The notes below the pieces were generated by a model, which worked only from the letters and a program-made list of their open reading frames with translations, was not told where the DNA came from and did no database searches. From IMG/VR virus record IMGVR_UViG_3300027687_000083, positions 1 to 22,237 of that record: 22,237 nt of DNA; one strand, 5' to 3'. The position numbers and the translations under genes are program-made. Shown here piece by piece: positions 13,211 through 20,708 of this stretch; position 1 is the stretch's first letter; every line of letters starts with the position of its first letter. This DNA is from a virus.

Positions 13211-13671
13211 TATCTAGTGCCTTTTTTAAAATTATCTAATAAACCTTTTTGTTTAGCATAAGATGTATAAGTCATCATAGGTTCATTTATAACCATAGCA
13301 CGATTTTTTTCTATTGCTTCTTTAGCTAATCTAACAGTATCTTCATAAGATTGACTTTGCTCACCTATGTTTATTCCAATTGCATTATTATATAAATCCA
13401 TTTTTTTTTCTTCTTCAGTTTGCAACGGATGTGCTGCACCTAATATTCCTAAAGGTAATTTTACATTTTCGTGATAATCACTAACCATTTGAGATATTGT
13501 TGGATTTGTTTTTCTTGCCATTTCTGCTGTCCATAATAAATGCCTGTAAGCATCTGCTTCATTATTTACATTTACACCAGTTTGACTTCCATAAGTATCA
13601 ACAGCTTCATTTATATATTGATTCCCATGTATTGTTTGTGCATAATCTTTTAACTTATTAAACCAATCCAT
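13210..13671 (-). CDS. DUF6973-like domain protein, possible metal-dependent enzyme in tail cluster
   Basis: The 153-residue protein carries A-D-A-Y-R-H-L-L-W-T-A-E-M-A, then D-Y-H-E, and then K-M-D-L-Y-N-N-A-I-G. This order of D-A-x-R-H, H-E and M-D-L-x-N-N-x-x-G is the pattern I associate with DUF6973, a domain often found in effector-like and phage proteins. The conserved His, Asp and Asn residues look like a metal site. It overlaps both neighbours by one base within the tail cluster, so it may be a virion-borne enzyme acting on the envelope. Family assignment is from memory and activity is inferred. Confidence 0.6.
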   Translation of the reverse strand: MDWFNKLKDYAQTIHGNQYINEAVDTYGSQTGVNVNNEADAYRHLLWTAEMARKTNPTISQMVSDYHENVKLPLGILGAAHPLQTEEEKKMDLYNNAIGINIGEQSQSYEDTVRLAKEAIEKNRAMVINEPMMTYTSYAKQKGLLDNFKKGTR

Positions 13672-15104
13672 TATCTAGTGCCTTGTGGCTTAAAGTCTAC
13701 ATCTATAGCCATAGCATTTGTCCATGAGCCTGTAGGTTTAACAGATACCCTGTGATATCTACCACCAGTTCTTACATTAGCTCTACCTTCTGATGTTGTA
13801 GATACTGTAGCACCAAAAATAATAGAATCATCTAATTCTCTGCGACTAGCAACTGCTATATCTGCACTTCCATTATCTATCTGTGGTCTTATTAAATTAA
13901 TTACAGAATTGTACCCATCTTCTAAATCAGTAGTAACTAATTCAGAGTTATATGTTGAGCCTGTAAATGTAGATATTTTTGTATCTGTAGCACCAGCAAA
14001 TAAGAATTTACCACCTACCCAAAGTCGTGCATCTAAACTTGCTGGCATAACATCTATGTCGGTGTACCCTAGAGTACCTAATCCTTCTAAAGTCGTTCCT
14101 ATGGTCGCTATATTGCCTAAAACATTAGCTGTGGTTTCTACTCTTGACCATTTACCTAATGTCCAATTATAAACCAACATACTTCTTCCACCAGCTACAT
14201 TAGCATAATTCCATATTGCAATATTTAATGCAGGGTTTATAGAAGCACTCATGTTATCTAGTAATGACAAATCAACATCATCAAAAAACCACCTGTCTAT
14301 TTTTTCATTTCCAATAGGAGTTACTTGACTACCATCACAACTATAAAATCCATCATCACTTAAAAAGAATGACACTTGATTATATTGGCAAATAGAATTT
14401 CCGTTTAAACAACCTAATCCTCTTGAGATATTGTCAAATTGGAAGAATAATGGTGAGCCTACATAAGACATTAATTGAATTGATTTTTCTAAAAATACTA
14501 AACCAAATTCTCCACCTGTAAGACCTACAACATTACCACCATCTGCGATTACTTGTAAATCTGATTGTGATGTAGAGCCTGCTGCCCAATCAGTTTCATC
14601 ATTGATATCTGACCATCTTACTGTAGAGCGACCTAAAGCTCCTGTTGCTAAACTTCCTGTTACTACAAAATCCCTTACTACTGTTATTTGTTTTGCTGTA
14701 GGAGAAGTTGCTACATCTGCCCATACAGTTGAAGTTCCTATAGTCCAGTATTGAATTTTAGCTGTACCATTTACAGCAAGAACTGTTTTACCAAATTGAG
14801 TAAATTTCCAAGCAAATGCACTTGTATATCCACCTGATTTAGATTTATCTTCTAATGCTTCTGTAGATGAATTAAACTTAAATAATTTAGTAGCTCCACC
14901 TGCAAATAATACTACTTCTGTATCATATTTTGCTACATAAACAGAGTTTAAATTTTCAGATGCTGCACCACTAAAATCTTCTGCATTAGGAAAGGGTTGA
15001 TAGCCAATAGATACTGGTGTTACATTTTTAGCTTCATTTAATGCACCTGAATTATCAGGTTGGTCTGGTAGCCAATCTGTAAACTGCACTCTTTTAGTTG
15101 CCAT
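13671..15104 (-). CDS. Tail hub/stabilisation protein, P22 gp10-like beta-propeller
   Basis: The 477-residue protein has repeated strand-rich blades. The marker segment is R-W-S-D-I-N-D-E-T-D-W, followed by L-Q-V-I-A-D-G-G-N-V-V-G-L and L-V-F-L-E-K-S-I-Q. It is typical of the packaged-DNA stabilisation protein gp10 family, which closes the portal channel and joins it to the tail needle or fibres. The N-terminus (V-Q-F-T-D-W-L-P-D-Q-P) is also characteristic. Position between the fibre genes and the ejection proteins fits a tail hub. Neighbours overlap by one base at each end. Confidence 0.75.
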   Translation of the reverse strand: MATKRVQFTDWLPDQPDNSGALNEAKNVTPVSIGYQPFPNAEDFSGAASENLNSVYVAKYDTEVVLFAGGATKLFKFNSSTEALEDKSKSGGYTSAFAWKFTQFGKTVLAVNGTAKIQYWTIGTSTVWADVATSPTAKQITVVRDFVVTGSLATGALGRSTVRWSDINDETDWAAGSTSQSDLQVIADGGNVVGLTGGEFGLVFLEKSIQLMSYVGSPLFFQFDNISRGLGCLNGNSICQYNQVSFFLSDDGFYSCDGSQVTPIGNEKIDRWFFDDVDLSLLDNMSASINPALNIAIWNYANVAGGRSMLVYNWTLGKWSRVETTANVLGNIATIGTTLEGLGTLGYTDIDVMPASLDARLWVGGKFLFAGATDTKISTFTGSTYNSELVTTDLEDGYNSVINLIRPQIDNGSADIAVASRRELDDSIIFGATVSTTSEGRANVRTGGRYHRVSVKPTGSWTNAMAIDVDFKPQGTR

Positions 15105-15955
15105 TAATTAACCTCTGGACCTGTTATTGTTCCTGCTACTGTTTTTGTTGTATAAGATATTCCATCTATTGCATTACCTGCTACACCACCTAAATTAGTT
15201 CCATCAAAGTCTGGTGCTGGCTCTCCTCTTGAACCTGCTGTTCCTAAATTACCACCTGCTCCACCTACAGAACCTATTTGTTGTTCGCTAGATGCTGGAG
15301 ATGAGCAATAACCTACACCTGCTCCACCATTTGTTGCTGTTCCATCTACTCCAGTTGTAGAGCAAAGATTATCTGGTATACCTGGTCCACCTGCTCCGAC
15401 TATAGCTCCTGCACCACCACCACCTGCTCCAGTAAAATCATCAAACGCTTGACCAGAACGATTAGTTCTTCCACCTCCACCTCCACCACCACCACCAGAA
15501 GCAATAGTTCCGTTATTGGTAAGTTTTAAAGTGTTTCTTGTGTACAAAGCTGCTCCACCAGGAAGTCCAAACTTTGCTGCTGGACCTGTTCCTGCAACTC
15601 TTCCACCACCTGCTCCACCTGCTCCAATAATACTTCCATTGTTTACTAAATAAATAACAGAGCCAGTAGCAAATCCAGATATAGAAAAAGCTGGATTAGA
15701 TGTGCTTGTGCTTGATAATGTAACGCCTGAATTAATTTCTATTCTTGCTGTTATTGGTGTTGTAGGACTACCTAAAGATGTAAATAAATTAAAATCTGTA
15801 GTGCTACTAGATACAGCTAAAGTTGTAAGCATTTGATACCATACCCCACCTTGCCTTACCCAAATTTGATTAGCTTCTTCCCATGCTCCAGAGTCTTTTA
15901 CATAAATATGAGATGGTACTACCCATGAGCCAGAATTTTTTACAGATATAGTCAT
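15104..15955 (-). CDS. Glycine-rich tail adhesin with polyglycine-type repeats
   Basis: The 283-residue protein begins with three imperfect W-containing repeats (V-K-N-S-G-S-W, V-K-D-S-G-A-W, V-R-Q-G-G-V-W), probably an attachment domain. A beta region follows, then from about residue 105 glycine-rich runs, including nine consecutive glycines. These runs are separated by polar loops such as R-T-N-R-S-G-Q-A-F-D-D-F and S-S-P-A-S-S-E-Q-Q. Glycine stretches joined by variable loops recall the polyglycine-II sandwich of T4-like gp38 adhesins, where the loops bind the receptor. It is likely a tip or receptor-binding protein. The two internal cysteines are unusual for this type. Confidence 0.7.
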   Translation of the reverse strand: MTISVKNSGSWVVPSHIYVKDSGAWEEANQIWVRQGGVWYQMLTTLAVSSSTTDFNLFTSLGSPTTPITARIEINSGVTLSSTSTSNPAFSISGFATGSVIYLVNNGSIIGAGGAGGGRVAGTGPAAKFGLPGGAALYTRNTLKLTNNGTIASGGGGGGGGGRTNRSGQAFDDFTGAGGGGAGAIVGAGGPGIPDNLCSTTGVDGTATNGGAGVGYCSSPASSEQQIGSVGGAGGNLGTAGSRGEPAPDFDGTNLGGVAGNAIDGISYTTKTVAGTITGPEVN

Positions 15956-16431
15956 TAAATCTGATACCAGATATCGCCATCAGAGCCACCAGATGGAGCA
16001 GAACTAGATATTGTTTTTGCTCCTGTTGCGTTAGTTCCTGGAGTTAGTGCATTTATAGTTGTGCCTGTAATTGTTCCACCAGTAATATTAACTGAATTAG
16101 ATGCTTGAGTTGCCATAGTTCCTAAACTTTGTGCAGTATTAGCAGTTGCTACAAAAGCTGTAGTAGCTAATTGAGTAGTATTAGTTCCAGCAGAAGCAGT
16201 TGGTCCAGTAGGAACACCTGTTAAAGTAGTTGTGCCATCTACAGTTAAATTACCACCGACTACAAAATTATCATTATCGTAACCTGTTTGTTGGTCTTTA
16301 ACTTGAGCCATTATTTCTCTAATAGCATTATTAATTGTTGCTGGTGGGCATCCTTCATTAATATTTATTCCACCTACATCCGTATTTGAACCTGGTGTTG
16401 ATGACCATTCACTTATTTTATCTCTACTCAT
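15955..16431 (-). CDS. Tail fibre anchor protein
   Basis: The 158-residue protein opens with I-S-E-W-S-S-T-P-G-S-N-T-D-V-G-G-I-N-I-N-E-G-C-P-P, then A-I-R-E-I-M-A-Q-V-K-D, an N-terminal block common in phage tail fibres that anchors to the tail. V-G-G-N-L-T-V-D-G-T-T-T-L-T-G is a typical trimeric fibre turn. The C-terminus P-S-G-G-S-D-G-D-I-W-Y-Q also recurs in fibre proteins. The receptor domain is missing, so it may act as a short connector, with the adjacent glycine-rich protein providing the tip. Neighbouring genes are spaced by at most one base. Confidence 0.75.
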   Translation of the reverse strand: MSRDKISEWSSTPGSNTDVGGININEGCPPATINNAIREIMAQVKDQQTGYDNDNFVVGGNLTVDGTTTLTGVPTGPTASAGTNTTQLATTAFVATANTAQSLGTMATQASNSVNITGGTITGTTINALTPGTNATGAKTISSSAPSGGSDGDIWYQI

Positions 16432-16432
16432 A

Positions 16433-16978
16433 TTATCCTATCCTTAACCAAATGTTTGAAGTTACTGGAACAACTGTCCAATTATTACCCTGAATATGTC
16501 CATCTGCTGTTAAATTACCTGTGCCTGAAATAGCTCCAGATGCTGAATAAGTTACTCCAGCTAATGCTGTTAATGTTGCTGTACTTAATATACTTGCATC
16601 TGCTGAATTTACTAAACCAGCTAATACAGTAAATGTTGCTTTTGCATCTATTGCAGCTACACCAAGAATTATTTGTCCAGAAGATATAACTGTAACTGTA
16701 GCAGTTCCATTAACTGTGGCACTTCCTGTAACCAATTGTCCAAGTGTTATTGCTTCTAATAAAGCTGTACCACTTACACTTGCATTGCCTGATATTATTT
16801 GACCAGCACTTATTGCAGTTAAAGTTCCTGAACCTGTAATGCTTCCAGTACCTAAAACTATTTGTCCATTAGTTATTGCAATTACATTTGCAGTTCCAGA
16901 TATAGATGCAGTTCCTTCAAACCTACTAGTTCCTAAAGAACTATATGCTGTTTCTGAAAAGGCAGTTATACCAAACAT
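16433..16978 (-). CDS. Tail-associated protein with 21-residue repeats
   Basis: The 181-residue protein has an N-terminus F-G-I-T-A-F-S-E-T-A-Y-S-S-L-G often seen in phage tail proteins. About seven imperfect repeats of 20-23 residues follow, with the pattern G-x-A-x-I-x-G-x-x-x-L-x-A-I-x-x-G-Q-I. The first four keep the G-Q-I/L motif and later ones degenerate. The alternating small and aliphatic residues suggest a beta-solenoid or stacked-strand shaft. The C-terminus ends N-N-W-T-V-V-P-V-T-S-N-I-W. It lies between the S74 fibre unit and the fibre anchor. Role: probable tail or fibre component, by context. Confidence 0.65.
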   Translation of the reverse strand: MFGITAFSETAYSSLGTSRFEGTASISGTANVIAITNGQIVLGTGSITGSGTLTAISAGQIISGNASVSGTALLEAITLGQLVTGSATVNGTATVTVISSGQIILGVAAIDAKATFTVLAGLVNSADASILSTATLTALAGVTYSASGAISGTGNLTADGHIQGNNWTVVPVTSNIWLRIG

Positions 16979-16981
16979 TAT

Positions 16982-17218
16982 TTATCCCTCAATCGCTGCG
17001 TTTACTTCCGTCATGTCTTCATCTGTCCAATAGTCTTTAGCAACCATAATTTCAAGATGTCTTACATTTTGTTCTATTACATGGTTTACTTGTTCTGCTT
17101 CCATATCATCTGGATGATTTCCAGCTCTAAAGTTATTAATTAATTCTACTGAATGACCCATAGATTCATAGTGCTTTGCTATTTTTTCTTCTTCTGTTAA
17201 TACAGGTGGTTTAAACAT
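16982..17218 (-). CDS. Small acidic protein after the S74 fibre
   Basis: The 78-residue acidic, helical protein includes the segment N-V-R-H-L-E-I-M-V-A-K-D-Y-W-T-D-E-D-M, followed by a helix to the end. Proteins with this kind of R-H-L-E-I-M-x-A-K-x-Y-W segment are often found beside phage tail-fibre genes. Its start overlaps the fibre stop by one base. A fibre-assembly chaperone is a reasonable guess, but the adjacent fibre already carries its own S74 chaperone. No signal, membrane or metal motif seen. Confidence 0.6.
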   Translation of the reverse strand: MFKPPVLTEEEKIAKHYESMGHSVELINNFRAGNHPDDMEAEQVNHVIEQNVRHLEIMVAKDYWTDEDMTEVNAAIEG

Positions 17219-19323
17219 TATTTACTCTCCAATTCTTTTACTTTAGCTGAAAGTTCTTGTACTGCTTTAACAAGTACAGGGATTAAATTACCATACTTTG
17301 CTTCTAGTTTTTCAGGATTATTTTCATATACTAAATCAAGAACATCATTGTTTCCGTCTGCTGCTTCTAGTAATTCTTGAGCAATGAAACCTAACCTTGT
17401 CTCTCCATCATTAGCTACTTTACCATCTCTTGATTCCCATTTAAATTGTCTAGGTTTAAGTGTATCAACAAAGTCTAATCCATAAGGTGAGTTTACAATA
17501 TCTGTTTTATCTCTTGCATCTGATAGAGCAGAAATAGATGTTTGCTGACATCTTAAAGTACCAACAGCACTATTACCTAAAGTCATTTCATTAGATACTG
17601 TAGCTGATGATGGAACAGCAGCGTAACCTAGAAAAGTATTATTAGAGCCAGTAGTCATTACTTGACCTGATTCATGACCAACGGCTGTGTTTCTAAATCC
17701 TGTATTTATTGCTGTCATTGTTGCATTACCAAATCCAGCATTGTCATATCCTGTAGTAACATTATATAAAGCATTAGCACCAAAGGCATCATTAGCATTA
17801 CCTGTAGTTAAATACATAAGGTTTTGTGTACCAAAAGTATTAGTGCCATCAGGTGTTGTGGCAATAGCCATTGAATTATAGCCATGATTATTATTATTAA
17901 CACCTTCAGTAATGTTTGGTCCAGAATTATTCCCAATAAGAGTATTATTTAACATTGAGGTTGCATCAAATCCAGTATCTTTACCAATTAAAACATTATC
18001 ATTACCTGTCATTGTCCCACCACCACCAGCACCTCTACCAATAGCTATGAGTCTTTCTGCCGATGTAGCAAATAAACCTGCTTGACTACCTATTATTACA
18101 CTATAACCAGCAGTATGTTTTTGTCCTGCTTCTGCACCAATAATAGTATTATGTAAAGAACCTGTTTGTTCATCACCAGCTTCATTACCAATCATTACGT
18201 TAGAGCCACCAGTTGTTAAAGCAAGCCCTGCTTTATGCCCTACTAAAGTATTATAAGCACCAGAGGTCATAACTAGACCTGCTGTATAGCCTAATCCTGT
18301 ATTACCTGCTCCTGTTAGAACGCCAGCACCTAAAGCTTCTCTACCCATTGCAACTGTTGTAGATGCAGATGTAGCTAGTTGCATAGCTCGATAACCTACT
18401 CCTGTATTATCAGAGCCTACTGTTGCTTTTAAAGAGTCTCCACCAACTGCTGTATTAGTAGCTCCTGTAAGGGTAGAAGAAAGAGCTGATGTTCCAATAG
18501 CTGTATTACCAAGAGCTGTAGTATTCCTTAATAAAGAGTTTCTACCTATGGCTACATTTTGAGACCCTTCTGTATTATCTGTTAAAGCATCTTTACCAAT
18601 AGCTACATTTAATGACCCAGTTGTATTAGCATCTAATGCTCCTACTCCAAGAACTGTATTTGTTGCTACTGAATTAGCTCCTTTACCAACTGTAAGGTCA
18701 TTAACTACAATATCTGTTGAGAATGGTGTTCCTGATGCTGCTGCCCAAGTTAGTCCACCAGTATCTCCACTTTGTGCAGAAAGAAAATAACCATTTGTAG
18801 GTGCGTTACTTACTTTAAGGTTAGCTTCATCAACTATGTTGTCTGTAATAGTAAGAGCAGTTGCTCCTGTTACTTCTCCTGAATGAGTAGCATTAGTTAC
18901 CTTTGCAGTATTAGCAGTTATTTCTGAATTGATTGCGTTAGCTAATTTATCAGCAGTAACTGCATCATTAACAATGTTTGCTGTAGCGACTACATCGGCA
19001 TCATTAATAACAGTACCATTTAGAGTTACAGCTTTTTCGGCAGGATAGGTACAAAATACATCACTTGTTCCTGATAATGTGAGTGCTGAACCAGAATTAC
19101 TAGATTCAAGTATTGTAGTTCTTGATAAAGTTGTGCCTGATGAAGTGTAAGTTCCTAGACCTACTTCCCAAGCATCCCCATTAATAATAGCGTAATAAGT
19201 AGTGTTACCATTTCCAATTACAGAAAATGCTTGAAAGCCATCTTCTGCTCCTGCTAATGTAACTGTACCTGTGCCACTAGTAGTGGTCGTTTCCTTTACC
19301 CTATCTTTGACGATAAGAGCCAT
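17218..19323 (-). CDS. Long tail fibre with head-type repeats and C-terminal S74 chaperone
   Basis: The 701-residue fibre has an N-terminal anchor (V-K-E-T-T-T-T-S-G-T-G-T-V-T-L-A-G with Y-P-A-E-K-A-V) seen in many marine phage fibres. A central region (roughly 200-580) carries about 15 repeats of the type N-T-A-x-G-x-x-x-L/A-G-x, resembling the YadA-type trimeric head repeats. The C-terminal peptidase S74 chaperone starts at S601 (S-D-A-R-D-K-T-D-I) and includes L-G-F-I-A-Q-E-L and a final coiled coil (V-K-A-V-Q-E-L-S-A-K-V-K-E-L). S74 domains assist trimer folding and then cut themselves off before the Ser of this motif, so the mature fibre should be about 600 residues. Confidence 0.88.
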   Translation of the reverse strand: MALIVKDRVKETTTTSGTGTVTLAGAEDGFQAFSVIGNGNTTYYAIINGDAWEVGLGTYTSSGTTLSRTTILESSNSGSALTLSGTSDVFCTYPAEKAVTLNGTVINDADVVATANIVNDAVTADKLANAINSEITANTAKVTNATHSGEVTGATALTITDNIVDEANLKVSNAPTNGYFLSAQSGDTGGLTWAAASGTPFSTDIVVNDLTVGKGANSVATNTVLGVGALDANTTGSLNVAIGKDALTDNTEGSQNVAIGRNSLLRNTTALGNTAIGTSALSSTLTGATNTAVGGDSLKATVGSDNTGVGYRAMQLATSASTTVAMGREALGAGVLTGAGNTGLGYTAGLVMTSGAYNTLVGHKAGLALTTGGSNVMIGNEAGDEQTGSLHNTIIGAEAGQKHTAGYSVIIGSQAGLFATSAERLIAIGRGAGGGGTMTGNDNVLIGKDTGFDATSMLNNTLIGNNSGPNITEGVNNNNHGYNSMAIATTPDGTNTFGTQNLMYLTTGNANDAFGANALYNVTTGYDNAGFGNATMTAINTGFRNTAVGHESGQVMTTGSNNTFLGYAAVPSSATVSNEMTLGNSAVGTLRCQQTSISALSDARDKTDIVNSPYGLDFVDTLKPRQFKWESRDGKVANDGETRLGFIAQELLEAADGNNDVLDLVYENNPEKLEAKYGNLIPVLVKAVQELSAKVKELESK

Positions 19324-19334
19324 GTGTTATTCCT

Positions 19335-19727
19335 CTATGCTAATGTTACTGTTAAATTACCTGATGTGATTTTAAAAATATCCCCAGAGTCGATTGTTTT
19401 GGCTGCATCTAAAGCTGTGTGGTAAAGCATGTTTCCACCAGAAAGTGAATCCCATAAACCAATCCATCCTACTGTTCCCCAACTTGCTGTTGCAGTTGGA
19501 AATGTTGCATCTGCATCAGAAGCTACAGAACCAGATGTGCCAGAAGCTGTTGCAAAGGAAGAAGTTACTCTAGCGTATGAACCACCAGAAACTTCTGTGC
19601 CAGTTCCAGCATCTGTTGGGTTTGCTGTGTGTAAAGAAATGTAAGGGTTATTTACTGCTGTAAAAGCTACCCCATTTAATGTTTCGTTTAGAAGTTTGAC
19701 TTCCAAATAATCTGACATATCTGCCAT
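19335..19727 (-). CDS. Tail fibre-like protein (HTANPTD-type)
   Basis: The 130-residue protein shows the recognisable order Y-I-S-L-H-T-A-N-P-T-D-A-G-T-G-T-E-V-S-G-G, then F-P-T-A-T-A-S-W-G-T-V and G-L-W-D-S-L-S-G-G-N-M-L-Y-H, and the closing strands T-I-D-S-G-D. This is a common small phage tail fibre-like or decoration protein found near adaptors and fibres. It is beta-rich and lacks cysteine. Its position right after the head-tail adaptor suggests a neck or tail component. The precise structural role is not known. Confidence 0.75.
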   Translation of the reverse strand: MADMSDYLEVKLLNETLNGVAFTAVNNPYISLHTANPTDAGTGTEVSGGSYARVTSSFATASGTSGSVASDADATFPTATASWGTVGWIGLWDSLSGGNMLYHTALDAAKTIDSGDIFKITSGNLTVTLA

Positions 19728-19733
19728 AGTAAA

Positions 19734-20360
19734 TTACCTCGTAGTTGTTGTTATAGACATTGGATGAGCAGGAAATTCCCCCTCATCATCTGATTTAGTT
19801 AAAGCATTAACACCTCTGTCGTACATTGCTGACCAAGTTGCTAATCTCTCGTCATTCATCAAGAATGGTTCTGCTTCACCAAGTGCTGCATAAAGCAGTA
19901 AATCAGGTGTATTTGCTAACCAAAGGTTTGATGAAACTGTTGAACTCATATATGGTGGCTTCACATAATAGAGCATTTGTATTGTATCTGTTGAAGAACC
20001 AATCGGAGCAAATCTAAACTCGCTACCTAATGCAGTATAAAAAGTAGGTAACCCTGATGTTAATGCTCTTGTATTCCTAAAAAAATTACTAGGAGATTGA
20101 AAGGTAACAGTTTGTATAGGGTTGCTAGAAGATATATGTATATCTTTCATACCTAAAAAATCTGCTGGTATCTCCACTGTTCCATCAGTTGATGTAATAG
20201 TAGTATTTGCTATTTGCAACATCTGTCTTATACGCAAATCTCTAGCTAATCTATCTTCTGCCAATCTAATAAATTCAGGAATAGAATTAGTTAAATCACT
20301 ACGAGCTAAATAATTAGCTATAGTAGCTTGTAGCGTTGTGTAATCAGTAAAAAATGCCAT
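19734..20360 (-). CDS. Head-tail adaptor (SU10 adaptor-like)
   Basis: The 208-residue protein begins F-F-T-D-Y-T-T-L-Q-A-T-I-A-N-Y-L-A-R-S-D, then helix I-R-L-A-E-D-R-L-A-R-D-L-R, then I-P-A-D-F-L-G-M-K-D-I. P-L-L/F-A-A-L-G-E-A-E-P-F-L-type helix L-L-L-Y-A-A-L-G-E-A-E-P-F-L follows near the end. These are the features of the SU10-type adaptor, which sits under the portal and connects to the tail. The partner tail protein is the gp10-like propeller gene. Length is normal for the family. Confidence 0.82.
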   Translation of the reverse strand: MAFFTDYTTLQATIANYLARSDLTNSIPEFIRLAEDRLARDLRIRQMLQIANTTITSTDGTVEIPADFLGMKDIHISSSNPIQTVTFQSPSNFFRNTRALTSGLPTFYTALGSEFRFAPIGSSTDTIQMLYYVKPPYMSSTVSSNLWLANTPDLLLYAALGEAEPFLMNDERLATWSAMYDRGVNALTKSDDEGEFPAHPMSITTTTR

Positions 20361-20651
20361 TTATACTTTTCCTGGTTTTGTTCTAAAAAATCTATTGTCA
20401 GGGTCATTAAGCCAATGTTTAAACTTTGGCATATCTAATACATGAAACCCTCTCATGATTCCTTGTTGGTTTAATTTATCAATAACAGTTAGTGGAATGG
20501 ATGCAATTTTATTATCAAAAACATCTCCGCCTCCCCAAGTTGTTGATGCGTTATTAAATTCGTGTTTGTTTTGTTCTACAATATCAGAAACATTTTGAAC
20601 AACTTCAACAACTGCTCCTTTGTCTGTTTTGTGTTTTTTAAATTCTCTCAT
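20361..20651 (-). CDS. Small conserved head protein between capsid and adaptor genes
   Basis: The 96-residue protein contains A-S-I-P-L-T-V-I-D-K-L and the C-terminal L-N-D-P-D-N-R-F-F-R-T-K-P-G-K-V. I recognise this W/L-N-D-P-x-N-R-x-F-R-T type of ending from small proteins that lie between the capsid and adaptor genes in marine podoviruses. The N-terminus is basic. It is separated from the capsid gene by a 57-base gap containing a hairpin. Translation starts at ATG 20651 behind AAGGAT. Role unknown; probably head assembly or a virion component. Confidence 0.7.
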   Translation of the reverse strand: MREFKKHKTDKGAVVEVVQNVSDIVEQNKHEFNNASTTWGGGDVFDNKIASIPLTVIDKLNQQGIMRGFHVLDMPKFKHWLNDPDNRFFRTKPGKV

Positions 20652-20670
20652 TTTTTATCCTTAATAATAC

Positions 20671-20688
20671 TGCCCACCGAAGTGGGCA
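20671..20688 (-). terminator. UUCG-capped hairpin downstream of the major capsid gene
   Basis: TGCCCAC (20688-20682 on the leftward strand) pairs perfectly with GTGGGCA (20677-20671) around TTCG, giving the very stable C(UUCG)G tetraloop. It lies 20 bases after the capsid stop. No clear U tract follows, so it may attenuate transcription or protect the 3' end of the capsid mRNA rather than stop transcription completely. Such a structure would favour high capsid output relative to downstream genes. Confidence 0.7.
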
Positions 20689-20708
20689 ACATTAACAAAT
20701 ACTATATA

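Noticed and set aside
15104-19323. Diversity-generating retroelement acting on the tail adhesins
   Set aside because: No reverse transcriptase gene, template repeat or accessory gene is visible in the window.
17218-19323. Repeats in the fibre gene as a CRISPR-like or tandem DNA repeat array
   Set aside because: The repeats are imperfect and protein-level (head-type repeat motif), with no conserved DNA unit or spacers.
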